Below the pieces are notes generated by a model, which saw only the letters and a program-made list of their open reading frames with translations, was not told the origin of the DNA and did not search any database. From positions 2,834,001 through 2,898,000 of the forward strand of contig NZ_CP064689.1 of NCBI RefSeq assembly GCF_023100945.1: a stretch of 64,000 nt of DNA. The letters run 5' to 3'. Made by a program: the position numbers and the translations under genes. The DNA comes from Bradyrhizobium sp. 200 (GTDB lineage Bacteria; Pseudomonadota; Alphaproteobacteria; Rhizobiales; Xanthobacteraceae). Positions 24,666 through 32,684 of this stretch are shown piece by piece (position 1 is the stretch's first letter; each line of letters starts with the position of its first letter).

Positions 24666-25319
24666 TCAGGACTTGCCGTGCGTCGCCGGCGCCTTGCCCG
24701 TCAACCCCTTGAACGGTTGTTCGAGCGTCTGCTTGGCGAGCCGGTTGTGGAGTTCGCAGATCTTCTGCGACTCGGCGACCGAGGTCTCGTAAGCCCGTTT
24801 CACAAATTCGCTCTGAACCGTCATCGCCTTGTCGAGCGAGCGAACGCCGCTGAGCTGTTCGACAAACGATCCGAAGTCCTCGATCGATTTCCGTGTGTAG
24901 TCGCGATAGGCATTCGCGATGGTCTGCAGGCTCACCGGCGCAGGCTCGGCCGGTGAGGGTTCGGCTGATGCCGGCTCGGCTGGGGAGGGCGCGGCTAACG
25001 CGGGCTCGGCAGGTGGGGGTTCGGCAGGTTGGGATTCGGCAGGCGAGGGCGCAGCTACAGGCTGCGGCTCGGGTGAGGCGACGACGGCAACGACAGGCTC
25101 CTCGGCGGCGGGCTCCTCGATGGCGGGCTGCTGATCCACCTTCGGGCTCTCCGCATGATCGGGCTGCGGCTGCCGCAGTTCTTGATCCTGATCCGGGCTT
25201 TGCAGTTGAGCCGTCGCCGGGCTCTCAGGCAAACTTTCCTGGGAAACCGCCTTTTTGCGCCGCTCCCCCTTGCCCTTGCGCCGTCCGGATTTCCCGGCCG
25301 GTTTGGTCTCATCTGACAT
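24666..25319 (-). CDS. Phasin family protein with Pro/Ala/Glu-rich linker
   Basis: A 217-residue protein from ATG 25319, after GGGGAAG. The N-terminus is Lys/Arg-rich (SGRRKGKGERRKK). A long low-complexity middle part, about residues 55-130, repeats PAEP and PSPAEP units. The C-terminal 85 residues form amphipathic helices (IANAYRDYTRKSIEDFGSFV, SEFVKRAYETSVAESQKI) typical of phasins. Phasins coat polyhydroxyalkanoate granules and also occur as free regulators. The basic N-terminus could bind DNA, as PhaM-type proteins do, but that is a guess. The repeat linker probably varies in length between strains. Confidence 0.82.
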   Translation of the reverse strand: MSDETKPAGKSGRRKGKGERRKKAVSQESLPESPATAQLQSPDQDQELRQPQPDHAESPKVDQQPAIEEPAAEEPVVAVVASPEPQPVAAPSPAESQPAEPPPAEPALAAPSPAEPASAEPSPAEPAPVSLQTIANAYRDYTRKSIEDFGSFVEQLSGVRSLDKAMTVQSEFVKRAYETSVAESQKICELHNRLAKQTLEQPFKGLTGKAPATHGKS

Positions 25320-25525
25320 CTTCTTCCCCTATTCCCTGTCAAATCAAAGGTCGAGACTCTGCCTTGTTTGCGATGGAATCGCGGTTCTTGCTTGTCCGTT
25401 GCGCGGCGCTCGCGTGGTGAGATTTTGAAGGGCTGTGTCGGCGGCCGGTTTTGACGCTGGAGCTATTCCTCGACGCGCATTTTCCATGATATCAGTTCCC
25501 GGGCAGGCGTGAGGGATAATTGAGG

Positions 25526-25726
25526 ATGAATTCGCAGTCAGTCGCCGGTCTCTTGGGGGCCATCGTCGCGTCGATCGTGATGGTGGTTGCAATCGCTTAC
25601 GGACCGATCGGCCAGTTCGGAAAGCCTGCCAAGCCGGCGAGCATCCAGCAACCCGCGCCGGCGCTTCAGCCGGCTCCCGCGACGCCAGCCCCGCGCGGGC
25701 CGGTGATTCGCGAAGTGCCGAATTAG
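25526..25726 (+). CDS. Small membrane-anchored Pro-rich protein, 66 aa
   Basis: A short protein from ATG 25526; a TTG at 25520 is an alternative start, with GAGGGA upstream of both. Residues about 6-27 form one hydrophobic helix (GLLGAIVASIVMVVAIAYG), and the rest is Pro/Ala-rich (QQPAPALQPAPATPAPRG). It would sit in the inner membrane with the tail probably outside. No function is known. It is followed by two small hairpins. Confidence 0.6.
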   Translation: MNSQSVAGLLGAIVASIVMVVAIAYGPIGQFGKPAKPASIQQPAPALQPAPATPAPRGPVIREVPN

Positions 25727-25746
25727 GGGCGGGATCGCCCCCTTGC

Positions 25747-25770
25747 GGAATGCCCCGGGCATTCCTATTT
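25747..25770 (+). terminator. Weak intrinsic terminator
   Basis: GGAATGCC (25747-25754) pairs with GGCATTCC (25758-25765) around CCG, followed by TATTT. It lies 20 bases after the small membrane-protein gene. Confidence 0.55.
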
Positions 25771-26050
25771 AGCTCCTAACGGCGACGTTGACGCTTCAAA
25801 GCTCCGGCGCTGGAACGACCATGAATAGCTTGGCTGCGCCGGATGTACGCGCGCCCTCTGTTCGTGGTCGTTGGCATTTTCAGGGCAATTTCAAGCAAAG
25901 CAGGCCCCGGACCCGACCCGGCGGCCGCTACCTATTTGCCCGCGCCGGGCAAACACCGGGCTGATTTCGTCCCCGTTTTCACCGTCCAGTCACCGCGTTC
26001 CCCAAGCTCGCCTTGGCAGGTCAGTCGGCTGCGGATATACGCTGGCGATC
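25771..26050. other. Non-coding gap before the glycosyltransferase genes
   Basis: About 280 bases in which no gene or clear regulatory motif is seen. It should hold the promoter of the glycosyltransferase pair. Confidence 0.4.
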
Positions 26051-27181
26051 ATGAATGACGCCATCAAACCGGGCTCCGAAACCCCGTCGCAGGCCGGTTT
26101 GCCTGAGCTTTCGGTCGTTGTGCCGACCTTCAACGAGCGCGACAACGTCACCGTGCTGTACCGGCGGCTGGAAGCCACGCTGACCGGCATTGCCTGGGAA
26201 GTAGTCTTTGTCGATGACAATTCCCCTGACGGGACCTGGGAAGTGGTGCGGGGGCTGGCACGGAAGGATTCCCGCGTTCGCTGTATCCGCCGGATCGGGC
26301 GCCGCGGACTGTCGGGCGCATGCATCGAGGGCATTCTGGCCTCGAGCGGCCCTTATGCGGCTGTGATCGACGCCGATCTGCAGCACGACGAAACGCAACT
26401 GCCGAAGATGGTCGCGCTGCTGCGGAACGGCGAGGCGGAACTCGTGGTCGGCAGCCGCTATATCGAGGGCGGCAGCGCCGACAGTTTCAACAAGCAGCGG
26501 GCAGGGGCCAGCCAGCTTGCAACCGAAGTCGCCAGGCGCGCGCTGAAGGTCGAGGTCGCCGATCCCATGAGCGGCTTCTTCATGATTCGCCGCGATCGCT
26601 TCGAGCAACTGGCGCCGCAGCTTTCGACCCAGGGCTTCAAGATCCTGCTCGATATCATTGCGACCGCGCAGGGCAAGCTGCGCACAGTCGAAATTCCCTA
26701 CACGTTCGGTTCGCGCCAGCATGGTGAGAGCAAGCTCGATTCCATGGTGGCGCTGGATTTCCTCGGCCTGGTGCTGGCCAAGCTGACCAACGACGTGGTC
26801 TCGCTGCGCTTCCTGCTGTTCGCGATGGTCGGCGGCACCGGCCTTGTCGTGCATCTCACGGCGCTGTTCATCGCACACGAAATTCTCAACATGCCGTTTG
26901 CGGAGGCGCAGGCCGCCGGTGCGCTGGTTGCGATGACCAGCAACTTCATCCTGAACAATTTTCTCACCTATCGCGACCAGCGGCTGAAGGGATTTGCGAT
27001 CCTGCGCGGCCTGCTGCTGTTCTATCTCGTCTGCGGCGTCGGACTGCTCGCCAATGTCGGCGTCGCATTCGCGGTCTTCGACCAGGAACCGATCTGGTGG
27101 CTCGCGGGCGCAGCAGGCGCGCTGATGGGCGTGGTCTGGAACTACGCGATGTCCGGACTGTTCGTCTGGCGCAAGCGATGA
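26051..27181 (+). CDS. Polyprenyl-phosphate glycosyltransferase (GT2) fused to a GtrA domain
   Basis: A 376-residue protein in two parts. Residues about 15-245 are a GT2 catalytic domain of the DPM1/ArnC type: VVPTFNERDN, FVDDNSPDGTWE, DADLQHDE (metal binding) and VVGSRYIEGG. Residues about 255-376 are a GtrA-like membrane domain with four helices. It should attach a sugar from a nucleotide donor to a polyprenyl phosphate and help flip it across the inner membrane. The next gene encodes a GT39-type enzyme that could use that lipid-linked sugar, so the two form a natural pair. The ATG at 26051 is chosen because the domain starts soon after. Confidence 0.9.
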   Translation: MNDAIKPGSETPSQAGLPELSVVVPTFNERDNVTVLYRRLEATLTGIAWEVVFVDDNSPDGTWEVVRGLARKDSRVRCIRRIGRRGLSGACIEGILASSGPYAAVIDADLQHDETQLPKMVALLRNGEAELVVGSRYIEGGSADSFNKQRAGASQLATEVARRALKVEVADPMSGFFMIRRDRFEQLAPQLSTQGFKILLDIIATAQGKLRTVEIPYTFGSRQHGESKLDSMVALDFLGLVLAKLTNDVVSLRFLLFAMVGGTGLVVHLTALFIAHEILNMPFAEAQAAGALVAMTSNFILNNFLTYRDQRLKGFAILRGLLLFYLVCGVGLLANVGVAFAVFDQEPIWWLAGAAGALMGVVWNYAMSGLFVWRKR

Positions 27182-27271
27182 ACGATAGCGTTTTCGAGCG
27201 AAGCATGCCCTCGGACTTGATCCGTGGGTGGATGCCGGTTCGCGTGAAGAAAGCGCGTCAAAATGATAAAG

Positions 27272-27312
27272 TGGAGCCTGGTTCTGATTTGATCAGAACA
27301 AAAAGGGCTCCA
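27272..27312 (+). promoter_or_regulatory. Stem-loop over the ribosome site of the GT39 gene
   Basis: TGGAGCC (27272-27278) pairs with GGCTCCA (27306-27312). Inside it, GTTCTGAT (27281-27288) pairs with ATCAGAAC (27292-27299). The likely Shine-Dalgarno, AAGGG at 27303-27307, overlaps the outer stem, and the ATG follows at 27315. Confidence 0.55.
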
Positions 27313-27314
27313 AG

Positions 27315-28814
27315 ATGAGTCCCAACGAGACGCGGGTTGCCGTCAACACGGGTCTTGTGATCCTGGCGTTGGTCGCGCTGCGTCTGGTAGCCGCGGCGTT
27401 CACGCCGATCACCTTCGACGAAGCCTATTACTGGATGTGGTCGAAGCATCTCGCCGGCGGCTATTACGATCATCCGCCGATGGTCGCAGTGGTGATCCGG
27501 CTCGGCACTTTGATCGCTGATGATACCGAGTTCGGCGTACGGCTGGTCTCGATCCTGCTGGCACTGCCGATGAGCTGGGCGATCTATCAGGCCGCCGCCA
27601 TGCTGTTCGGCAGCCGGCGCGTGGCCGCGTCGTCGGCGATCCTTCTGAACATCACGCTGATGGCTGCGGTCGGCACCATGATCGTCACGCCGGACGCGCC
27701 GCTCCTGGTGGCTTCCAGTTTCCTGCTGTTTGCACTCGCCAAGGTGCTGCAAACCGGCCGCGGCGTGTGGTGGCTGGCGGTCGGCGCCGCGGCCGGTTGC
27801 GCGCTGCTGTCGAAATACACCGCGCTGTTCTTCGGACCGGCGATCCTGATCTGGCTGGTCGCCGTTCCCAAGCTGCGGCACTGGCTGATCTCGCTTTGGC
27901 TTTATCTCGGCGGGCTCGTCGCGCTGCTGCTGTTCGCGCCGGTCATTCTCTGGAACGCCGAGCACCACTGGGTTTCCTTCATCAAGCAGATGGGGCGGGC
28001 GCGGATCGAGGATTTCCGCCCGGTCTTCATCGCCGAGCTGATTCCGACGCAGATCGCCTTTGCGACGCCGCTGGTGTGGGTGCTCGGCGCGATGGGGCTC
28101 TACGCGCTGTTCCGCCGCCGTGCCGGCGCGCTGCCGGCGCGCGTGCTCGTCAATACGATGTTCTGGGTCATCGTCGCCTATTTCGTCTGGCATTCGCTGC
28201 ATGCCCGCGTCGAGGCCAACTGGTTTGCGCCGATCTACCCGGCGTTTGTGATCGCCGCCGCCGTCGCCGCGCATCTGGTCGAATGGGAGCCGCCCTGGCA
28301 ACGCCTGGTCGATTTCTGCCGGCGCTGGGCGGTGCCGGCTGGCGTCCTGATGTTCGTGCTGTTGGTCGTGCAGGCCGACACCGGCGTGCTGTCAGGCTAT
28401 CGCCGCGATGCCACCGTGCGCAGCGTCGGCGTCGGCTGGCGCGAAACAGCCAGCGCGATCGAAGCGGCGAGGGCGCGAACGGGCGCCACATGCGTGCTGG
28501 CCTCGGACTACGGTACCACCGCCTGGCTCGCCTTCCATCTGCCGAAGGGCACTTGCGTGGCGCAGCACAGCCAGCGCTTCCGCTGGGTCAACATGGGCGA
28601 GCCCGACGCGGTGCAGCTCGCCGGTCCGTTGCTCTATGTCCGCGAGATCTTCCGAGACGATGCTCCGTTGAAGGACAGGTTCGCCAGCGTCGAGAAGGTC
28701 GGCGAGGTCGAACGCAAGCGCGGTCTGCTCGTGATCGAGACCTATGCGCTTCATCTCATGCAGGGCCCGAAGGGCGACGTGTTTGACCGCACGCCGCCAC
28801 CGGAATTGCAGTAG
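27315..28814 (+). CDS. GT39/ArnT-like membrane glycosyltransferase
   Basis: A 499-residue inner-membrane protein with about ten hydrophobic helices. The first external loop has FTPITFDEAYYWMWSKHL with the acidic residue expected for catalysis in the ArnT/PMT group, followed by YYDHPPMVA. A C-terminal soluble domain starts near residue 370. Family members transfer a sugar from a polyprenyl phosphate to lipid A or another envelope target on the outer face of the inner membrane. The preceding gene makes that kind of donor. In Bradyrhizobium, lipid A carries mannose and galacturonic acid, so lipid A is a fair guess as target, but not shown here. Confidence 0.88.
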   Translation: MSPNETRVAVNTGLVILALVALRLVAAAFTPITFDEAYYWMWSKHLAGGYYDHPPMVAVVIRLGTLIADDTEFGVRLVSILLALPMSWAIYQAAAMLFGSRRVAASSAILLNITLMAAVGTMIVTPDAPLLVASSFLLFALAKVLQTGRGVWWLAVGAAAGCALLSKYTALFFGPAILIWLVAVPKLRHWLISLWLYLGGLVALLLFAPVILWNAEHHWVSFIKQMGRARIEDFRPVFIAELIPTQIAFATPLVWVLGAMGLYALFRRRAGALPARVLVNTMFWVIVAYFVWHSLHARVEANWFAPIYPAFVIAAAVAAHLVEWEPPWQRLVDFCRRWAVPAGVLMFVLLVVQADTGVLSGYRRDATVRSVGVGWRETASAIEAARARTGATCVLASDYGTTAWLAFHLPKGTCVAQHSQRFRWVNMGEPDAVQLAGPLLYVREIFRDDAPLKDRFASVEKVGEVERKRGLLVIETYALHLMQGPKGDVFDRTPPPELQ

Positions 28815-28827
28815 GCCGCGGAGCCGG

Positions 28828-30723
28828 TCACTCCGCCGCGTCGGGATGCGTGCGTTGATCCAGCGTGGGATGTTCACCCCGCCACAGCCAGACCGCGAGC
28901 GAGCCTGACCGGCCGCGAATCTGTGCCTCGACGGGGCCGGTAAGGCTTCCGGTTTTCAGCCGCGCGCCGGTGCGCTCCGCCGCGATGCGCAGCGTATCGC
29001 TCAGCGCCAGCCTGACATCGTGGTGGGCCGCCACTTCCATCAGACGGCTCGCCACGTTCACGGTGTCGCCGGTTGCGGTGATGTGCTGGTGGTTTCGTCC
29101 GCCGAGCCGGGAGGCGACGATCGGACCGAAATGTGCGCCGATCTTGAAGCCGATGCGGTGAGCGGTTGCCGGCGGCAAGGCCTCGATCCAGCGTTCGGTC
29201 TTGACGCAGAGCGCGATCGAGCATTGTCCCGCGCGCGCAGCGTCATCCGGAGCCGCTTCCGGCAGGCCGAACAGGATCATGGCGCCATCGCCGAGGAAGC
29301 TCGTGATCATGCCGCCGCACCGCGTCACTTCCTTGTCGACCAATGCGTGAAACTCCTTCAGGAGCCCGCGCGTGGCATCCGGATCGAGCGTCTCGCTGAG
29401 CGAGGTAAATCCGGAGAGATCGACGAACACGACGGCGGCATTCTGCCTGACCGGCGCCAGCAGGAAATCGGGATCGCGCGTCAGCCATTGCTGCAGGCCC
29501 GGCGTCTGGAATTGTTCGAGCAGTCTGTTTTGCGCGGCGAAACGCTGGGCGCTACTGCGGCCCGACCACAATTGCATCGTGCCGAACAGGATGACCGGCG
29601 GCGCGGCGGCAGCAATGGTCGTCGCGGCGTCGAGCCATATGCCGTGCGCGAAAGCAATCGCGTTCGCCGCCGCCCACGCCAGCGCCACCGCGCTGACCGT
29701 CAAGAGACCGACGGCGTTTCGCCGCCAGGCCAGCAAACCGACCAGCAGCACCGGGAGCAAGATCGTCGCGATGGCATCGATGATGCGAACCGTCCGGTCG
29801 CGCACTAGGCCGTCCGCCGCCACCAGATGTGAAATCGCGGTGGAAATGATTTCCACCCCCGGCATCAGTGAATCGAACGGCGTTGGAAAGAAGTCGCCGG
29901 CGCCGGTCGCGGTCGCGCCGAGAACGACGATCCGGCCCTGAATGGCCTCCTTGTCGATCTGGCCGTCGATCAGATTTGCGGCGCTGACGGTGCGAATGGT
30001 CTGGCGCGGGCCGTAATAGGAAATCGGCAGCGCATAATCGGAGGCGGTTGGAATCGGCCGCTCGCCGAACAGCAGGCGGCCAGGTTCGATCGTCAGCTTC
30101 TGGCCGATCGCGATCGACGCGACACGAAGCGGAAACGACAATTCGATTCTGTCGCGCGTCCGGAACAGCATCGGTACCGACAGCGGCGTGCCGGTCTGGC
30201 CCGTCGCCACATTGGCAATGCCCACTTCCGCGCGGTCGGCGAATGCCGGCAGCGGCAGCAGGAAGCGGTCGGCCTTCGGCAGGCGGGCCAGCGGCCCGTC
30301 GTCCTCCGCGGAAGGCTGAAGGGTGTTGGAAAACACCGCAGCGGCCGCCAGCACGGTCGGACGCGCCGCGAGCGATTTCGCGAGCGCCGCATCGCCATCG
30401 GCGGATCCCTTGTCGACCAAAAGGAGATCGATCGCGATGACCTTCGGTTCCAGCCGGACGATTGCATCGACGATCCTGGCGATCTCGGCGCGCGGCAGGG
30501 GGTAGGTGCCGCCGAGCTTGACGATGGCGTCGTCGATCGCAACGATCGTAACCAGGTCCGGCGGCGCCTTTACGCCGCGCACAAGCGTTCGCACGTCGAT
30601 CAATGCCGACTCGAGGCGGTCGAGAAACCGCAAATGGCCGCTGGTATGGCCGAGCCATATCGCGCCTGCCCACAATCCCGTGCAGAGCAACGCAACCAGA
30701 ATATGTAGACGTCGATGGCTCAT
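28828..30723 (-). CDS. CHASE2-domain class III nucleotide cyclase
   Basis: A 631-residue membrane sensor enzyme. One helix near residues 7-26 leads to an extracytoplasmic CHASE2 domain (about 30-300; LVTIVAIDDA, LGGTYPLPRAEIA, VIAIDLLLVDKGS). Two or three helices follow (about 308-385), then a cytosolic class III cyclase domain from about 425. VVFVDLSGFT and ITSFLGDGAMILFG give the two metal aspartates, and GDTVNVASRLME the substrate part. The gene lies 24 bases after a FecR-domain gene on the same strand, a pairing seen in many bacteria. It would turn an envelope signal into cyclic nucleotide. Confidence 0.92.
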   Translation of the reverse strand: MSHRRLHILVALLCTGLWAGAIWLGHTSGHLRFLDRLESALIDVRTLVRGVKAPPDLVTIVAIDDAIVKLGGTYPLPRAEIARIVDAIVRLEPKVIAIDLLLVDKGSADGDAALAKSLAARPTVLAAAAVFSNTLQPSAEDDGPLARLPKADRFLLPLPAFADRAEVGIANVATGQTGTPLSVPMLFRTRDRIELSFPLRVASIAIGQKLTIEPGRLLFGERPIPTASDYALPISYYGPRQTIRTVSAANLIDGQIDKEAIQGRIVVLGATATGAGDFFPTPFDSLMPGVEIISTAISHLVAADGLVRDRTVRIIDAIATILLPVLLVGLLAWRRNAVGLLTVSAVALAWAAANAIAFAHGIWLDAATTIAAAAPPVILFGTMQLWSGRSSAQRFAAQNRLLEQFQTPGLQQWLTRDPDFLLAPVRQNAAVVFVDLSGFTSLSETLDPDATRGLLKEFHALVDKEVTRCGGMITSFLGDGAMILFGLPEAAPDDAARAGQCSIALCVKTERWIEALPPATAHRIGFKIGAHFGPIVASRLGGRNHQHITATGDTVNVASRLMEVAAHHDVRLALSDTLRIAAERTGARLKTGSLTGPVEAQIRGRSGSLAVWLWRGEHPTLDQRTHPDAAE

Positions 30724-30747
30724 TTGCTGGCTTCTGTTGTCCCAGTT

Positions 30748-31269
30748 TTATTGTCCGAGTCTTGCCATCAGGGCCGAAACGCGCGGAGGCGGCCAGCGTT
30801 TCACGATCAGGTCGCCCGATGTCTCGACGTCGACCCCGTCGCCGGCGCCAAGCACGACGCTGCTGCGGCCACGAGGGCGTGCGACGCGCACGCGGCCATC
30901 GACGACGAAGACGGAGGTCTTTCCGCCCTCGGCGTCAACAGCCCATTTGGTACCGCGAACCGCGGCAATCGCCTGCGGCGTCACCACGTCGAACTTCGCG
31001 CGGCCCGGCTTCTTCGGCACCTCGAGCAGCAGGGCCTTGTTGCTGAGTTCGACGGAATCGACCTGGCCGTCGCGGTTGCGATCCCTGAGTTCGAACTTCG
31101 CGCCGCCTTCGGCGACGATCGTGATCGCCGTCTCGCAATGCAGGGTCTGCGTCCCTTGCGCCGTCGGTGCGGACGTGCAGTTCAACTTTGCCGGCTGGGC
31201 CGCCGCGTCACCGGTCAGCAGCAGCAGGCTTGAAAAAGCGATCCATCCGGCGCGCGCCAGCATTATCAT
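30748..31269 (-). CDS. Secreted FecR-domain protein
   Basis: A 173-residue protein with a signal peptide (residues 1-25, ending DAAAQ) and GGAAG before the ATG. The FecR domain lies in the second half: VVTPQAIAAVRGTKWAVD, then SVFVVDGRVRV and VVLGAGDGVDV. This is the pattern of free-standing periplasmic FecR proteins, not of sigma-factor regulators, since there is no membrane helix beyond the signal. It is the first gene of a two-gene operon with the CHASE2 cyclase and may present or sense the signal for it. A palindrome 37 bases upstream may be its operator. Confidence 0.85.
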   Translation of the reverse strand: MIMLARAGWIAFSSLLLLTGDAAAQPAKLNCTSAPTAQGTQTLHCETAITIVAEGGAKFELRDRNRDGQVDSVELSNKALLLEVPKKPGRAKFDVVTPQAIAAVRGTKWAVDAEGGKTSVFVVDGRVRVARPRGRSSVVLGAGDGVDVETSGDLIVKRWPPPRVSALMARLGQ

Positions 31270-31305
31270 GGCAGCTTCCCCTTCCGGGTACGGGAGAAAT
31301 TGGCT

Positions 31306-31323
31306 TGATACGGTGCCGTATCA
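31306..31323. promoter_or_regulatory. Palindrome between divergent fecR-like and DUF899 genes
   Basis: TGATACGG (31306-31313) and CCGTATCA (31316-31323) form an inverted repeat with a 2-base centre. It lies 37 bases before the FecR-domain gene and about 330 before the DUF899 gene, a position fit for an operator. The binding protein is unknown. The rest of 31270-31655 shows no gene. Confidence 0.5.
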
Positions 31324-31655
31324 CAATGGCGCCTCCGCATGCAAAGCGAATGAAGGGCGCAGATAATATGTCTGCTGGCGGGCCCATAAGGTTCGGTGAA
31401 AACTCCATCGTTCCACTAAGCCAAACGCGCTGTAAATGGCCGATTACAACGCTGAAATGGCAGAAATTAGAATGAGTTGAATGGACCCGTTGCGGTTGCG
31501 GATAAGCTTTTGTCCCGCGGGAACGCAGGGCCGGTATGCAGCTTGTCACGTGAGCGGCCAAACGGCGATTTCCGAGGCGTATTTGGTGCCGCAGTGTCGG
31601 AGCGAGGCGCCGCAAAACGTCTTGTACAGAGGTCAACCAGAATCGAGGTCGTTCC

Positions 31656-32351
31656 ATGTCCGGTTCCGCCCTGAAACCCGCCGCTGAACTCGCACGCGGA
31701 AACAGCGTGCGCTTTCCCAACGAGAGCGCCGAATATCGCCGCGCCCGCGAGCAATTGCTGGCCGAGGAGATCGAATTGCGCCGCCACATCGAGCGCGTCG
31801 CCGAATTGCGCCGCGCGCTGCCGCCGGGAGGCGTGGTGACGAAGAACTATGCTTTCGAAGGCGAGGGCGGCAAGGCGAGCTTGCCGGACCTGTTCGGCAA
31901 CAAGCAGACGCTCGTGATCTACAGCTACATGTTCGGCCCCGCACGCGAGCAGCCGTGCCCGATGTGCACATCCTTCATGAGCACATGGGAAGCAAAGCTG
32001 CCCGACGTCGAGCAGCGCATCGCGTTCGTATTCGTGGCGCGCTCGCCGATCGCGCGGCTGATCGAGGCAAAAAAGGCGCGCGGCTGGACGCGGCACCGGA
32101 TCTATTCGGACGCGTCGGGCGATTACACGCGCGACTATGTCAGCGCCGCGGATGCGGATGCGCCCGGCTACAACGTGTTCACGCGCCGCGACGGCAGCAT
32201 CCGCCATTTCTGGTCCGGCGAGATGGGACCATCGACCGCCGATCCCGGGCAGGACCCGCGCGGCGCACCTGACCTCGATCCGCTGTGGACCATCCTCGAC
32301 ACGACGCCCGAAGGGCGGGGCAGGGATTGGTATCCGCGCCTGAGTTATTAG
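31656..32351 (+). CDS. DUF899 thioredoxin-like protein
   Basis: A 231-residue cytosolic protein from ATG 31656, preceded by GAGGT. The first 60 residues form a charged helix (YRRAREQLLAEEIELRRHIE). A thioredoxin-fold domain follows, with LVIYSYMFG and a PCPMC motif near residue 100, two cysteines that could be redox-active. The HFWSGEMGP and LDPLWTILDTTPEGRG segments near the end are standard for DUF899. The family's reaction is not established; members often sit near stress or catabolic genes. A strong terminator follows. Confidence 0.88.
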   Translation: MSGSALKPAAELARGNSVRFPNESAEYRRAREQLLAEEIELRRHIERVAELRRALPPGGVVTKNYAFEGEGGKASLPDLFGNKQTLVIYSYMFGPAREQPCPMCTSFMSTWEAKLPDVEQRIAFVFVARSPIARLIEAKKARGWTRHRIYSDASGDYTRDYVSAADADAPGYNVFTRRDGSIRHFWSGEMGPSTADPGQDPRGAPDLDPLWTILDTTPEGRGRDWYPRLSY

Positions 32352-32684
32352 TGTCCGTTGTTGGGTTCGGCATCAGATAGTTCGATCCCTGAATTGTTCG
32401 ATCCGCTCAAGGATTGAGGCCAAAACTGGCCCGATGTGGGACACCCGGCGAGCAATTAAGCCGGGTGTCCCTCTTTGGGACTAATTTTCGCATCATTACG
32501 GGGGTAATTTCTCCAATAGTTCCATGTAGTTGGAGCCGCCTTAGTTCCGCCTGCGTTTAATCCGGATTTAACTAAAAGTCGCCTTAATGACGCTCTGTGC
32601 CTCTGCGAGATGCTGCCTGGGACCTATCCGGACGCGGCATCAAACGGGGGAGTTGGTGGAATTGTTGTTCTGGGCGTTGTGTGA
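32352..32684. other. Gap holding a terminator and a promoter region
   Basis: No gene. The terminator at 32438-32475 is described separately. The AT-richer part at about 32500-32590 probably holds the promoter of the DUF2778 gene; I see no confident -35/-10 pair. Confidence 0.4.
32438..32475 (+). terminator. Intrinsic terminator after the DUF899 gene
   Basis: GGGACACCCGGC (32438-32449) pairs perfectly with GCCGGGTGTCCC (32460-32471) around a 10-base loop, followed by TCTTT. Confidence 0.85.
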
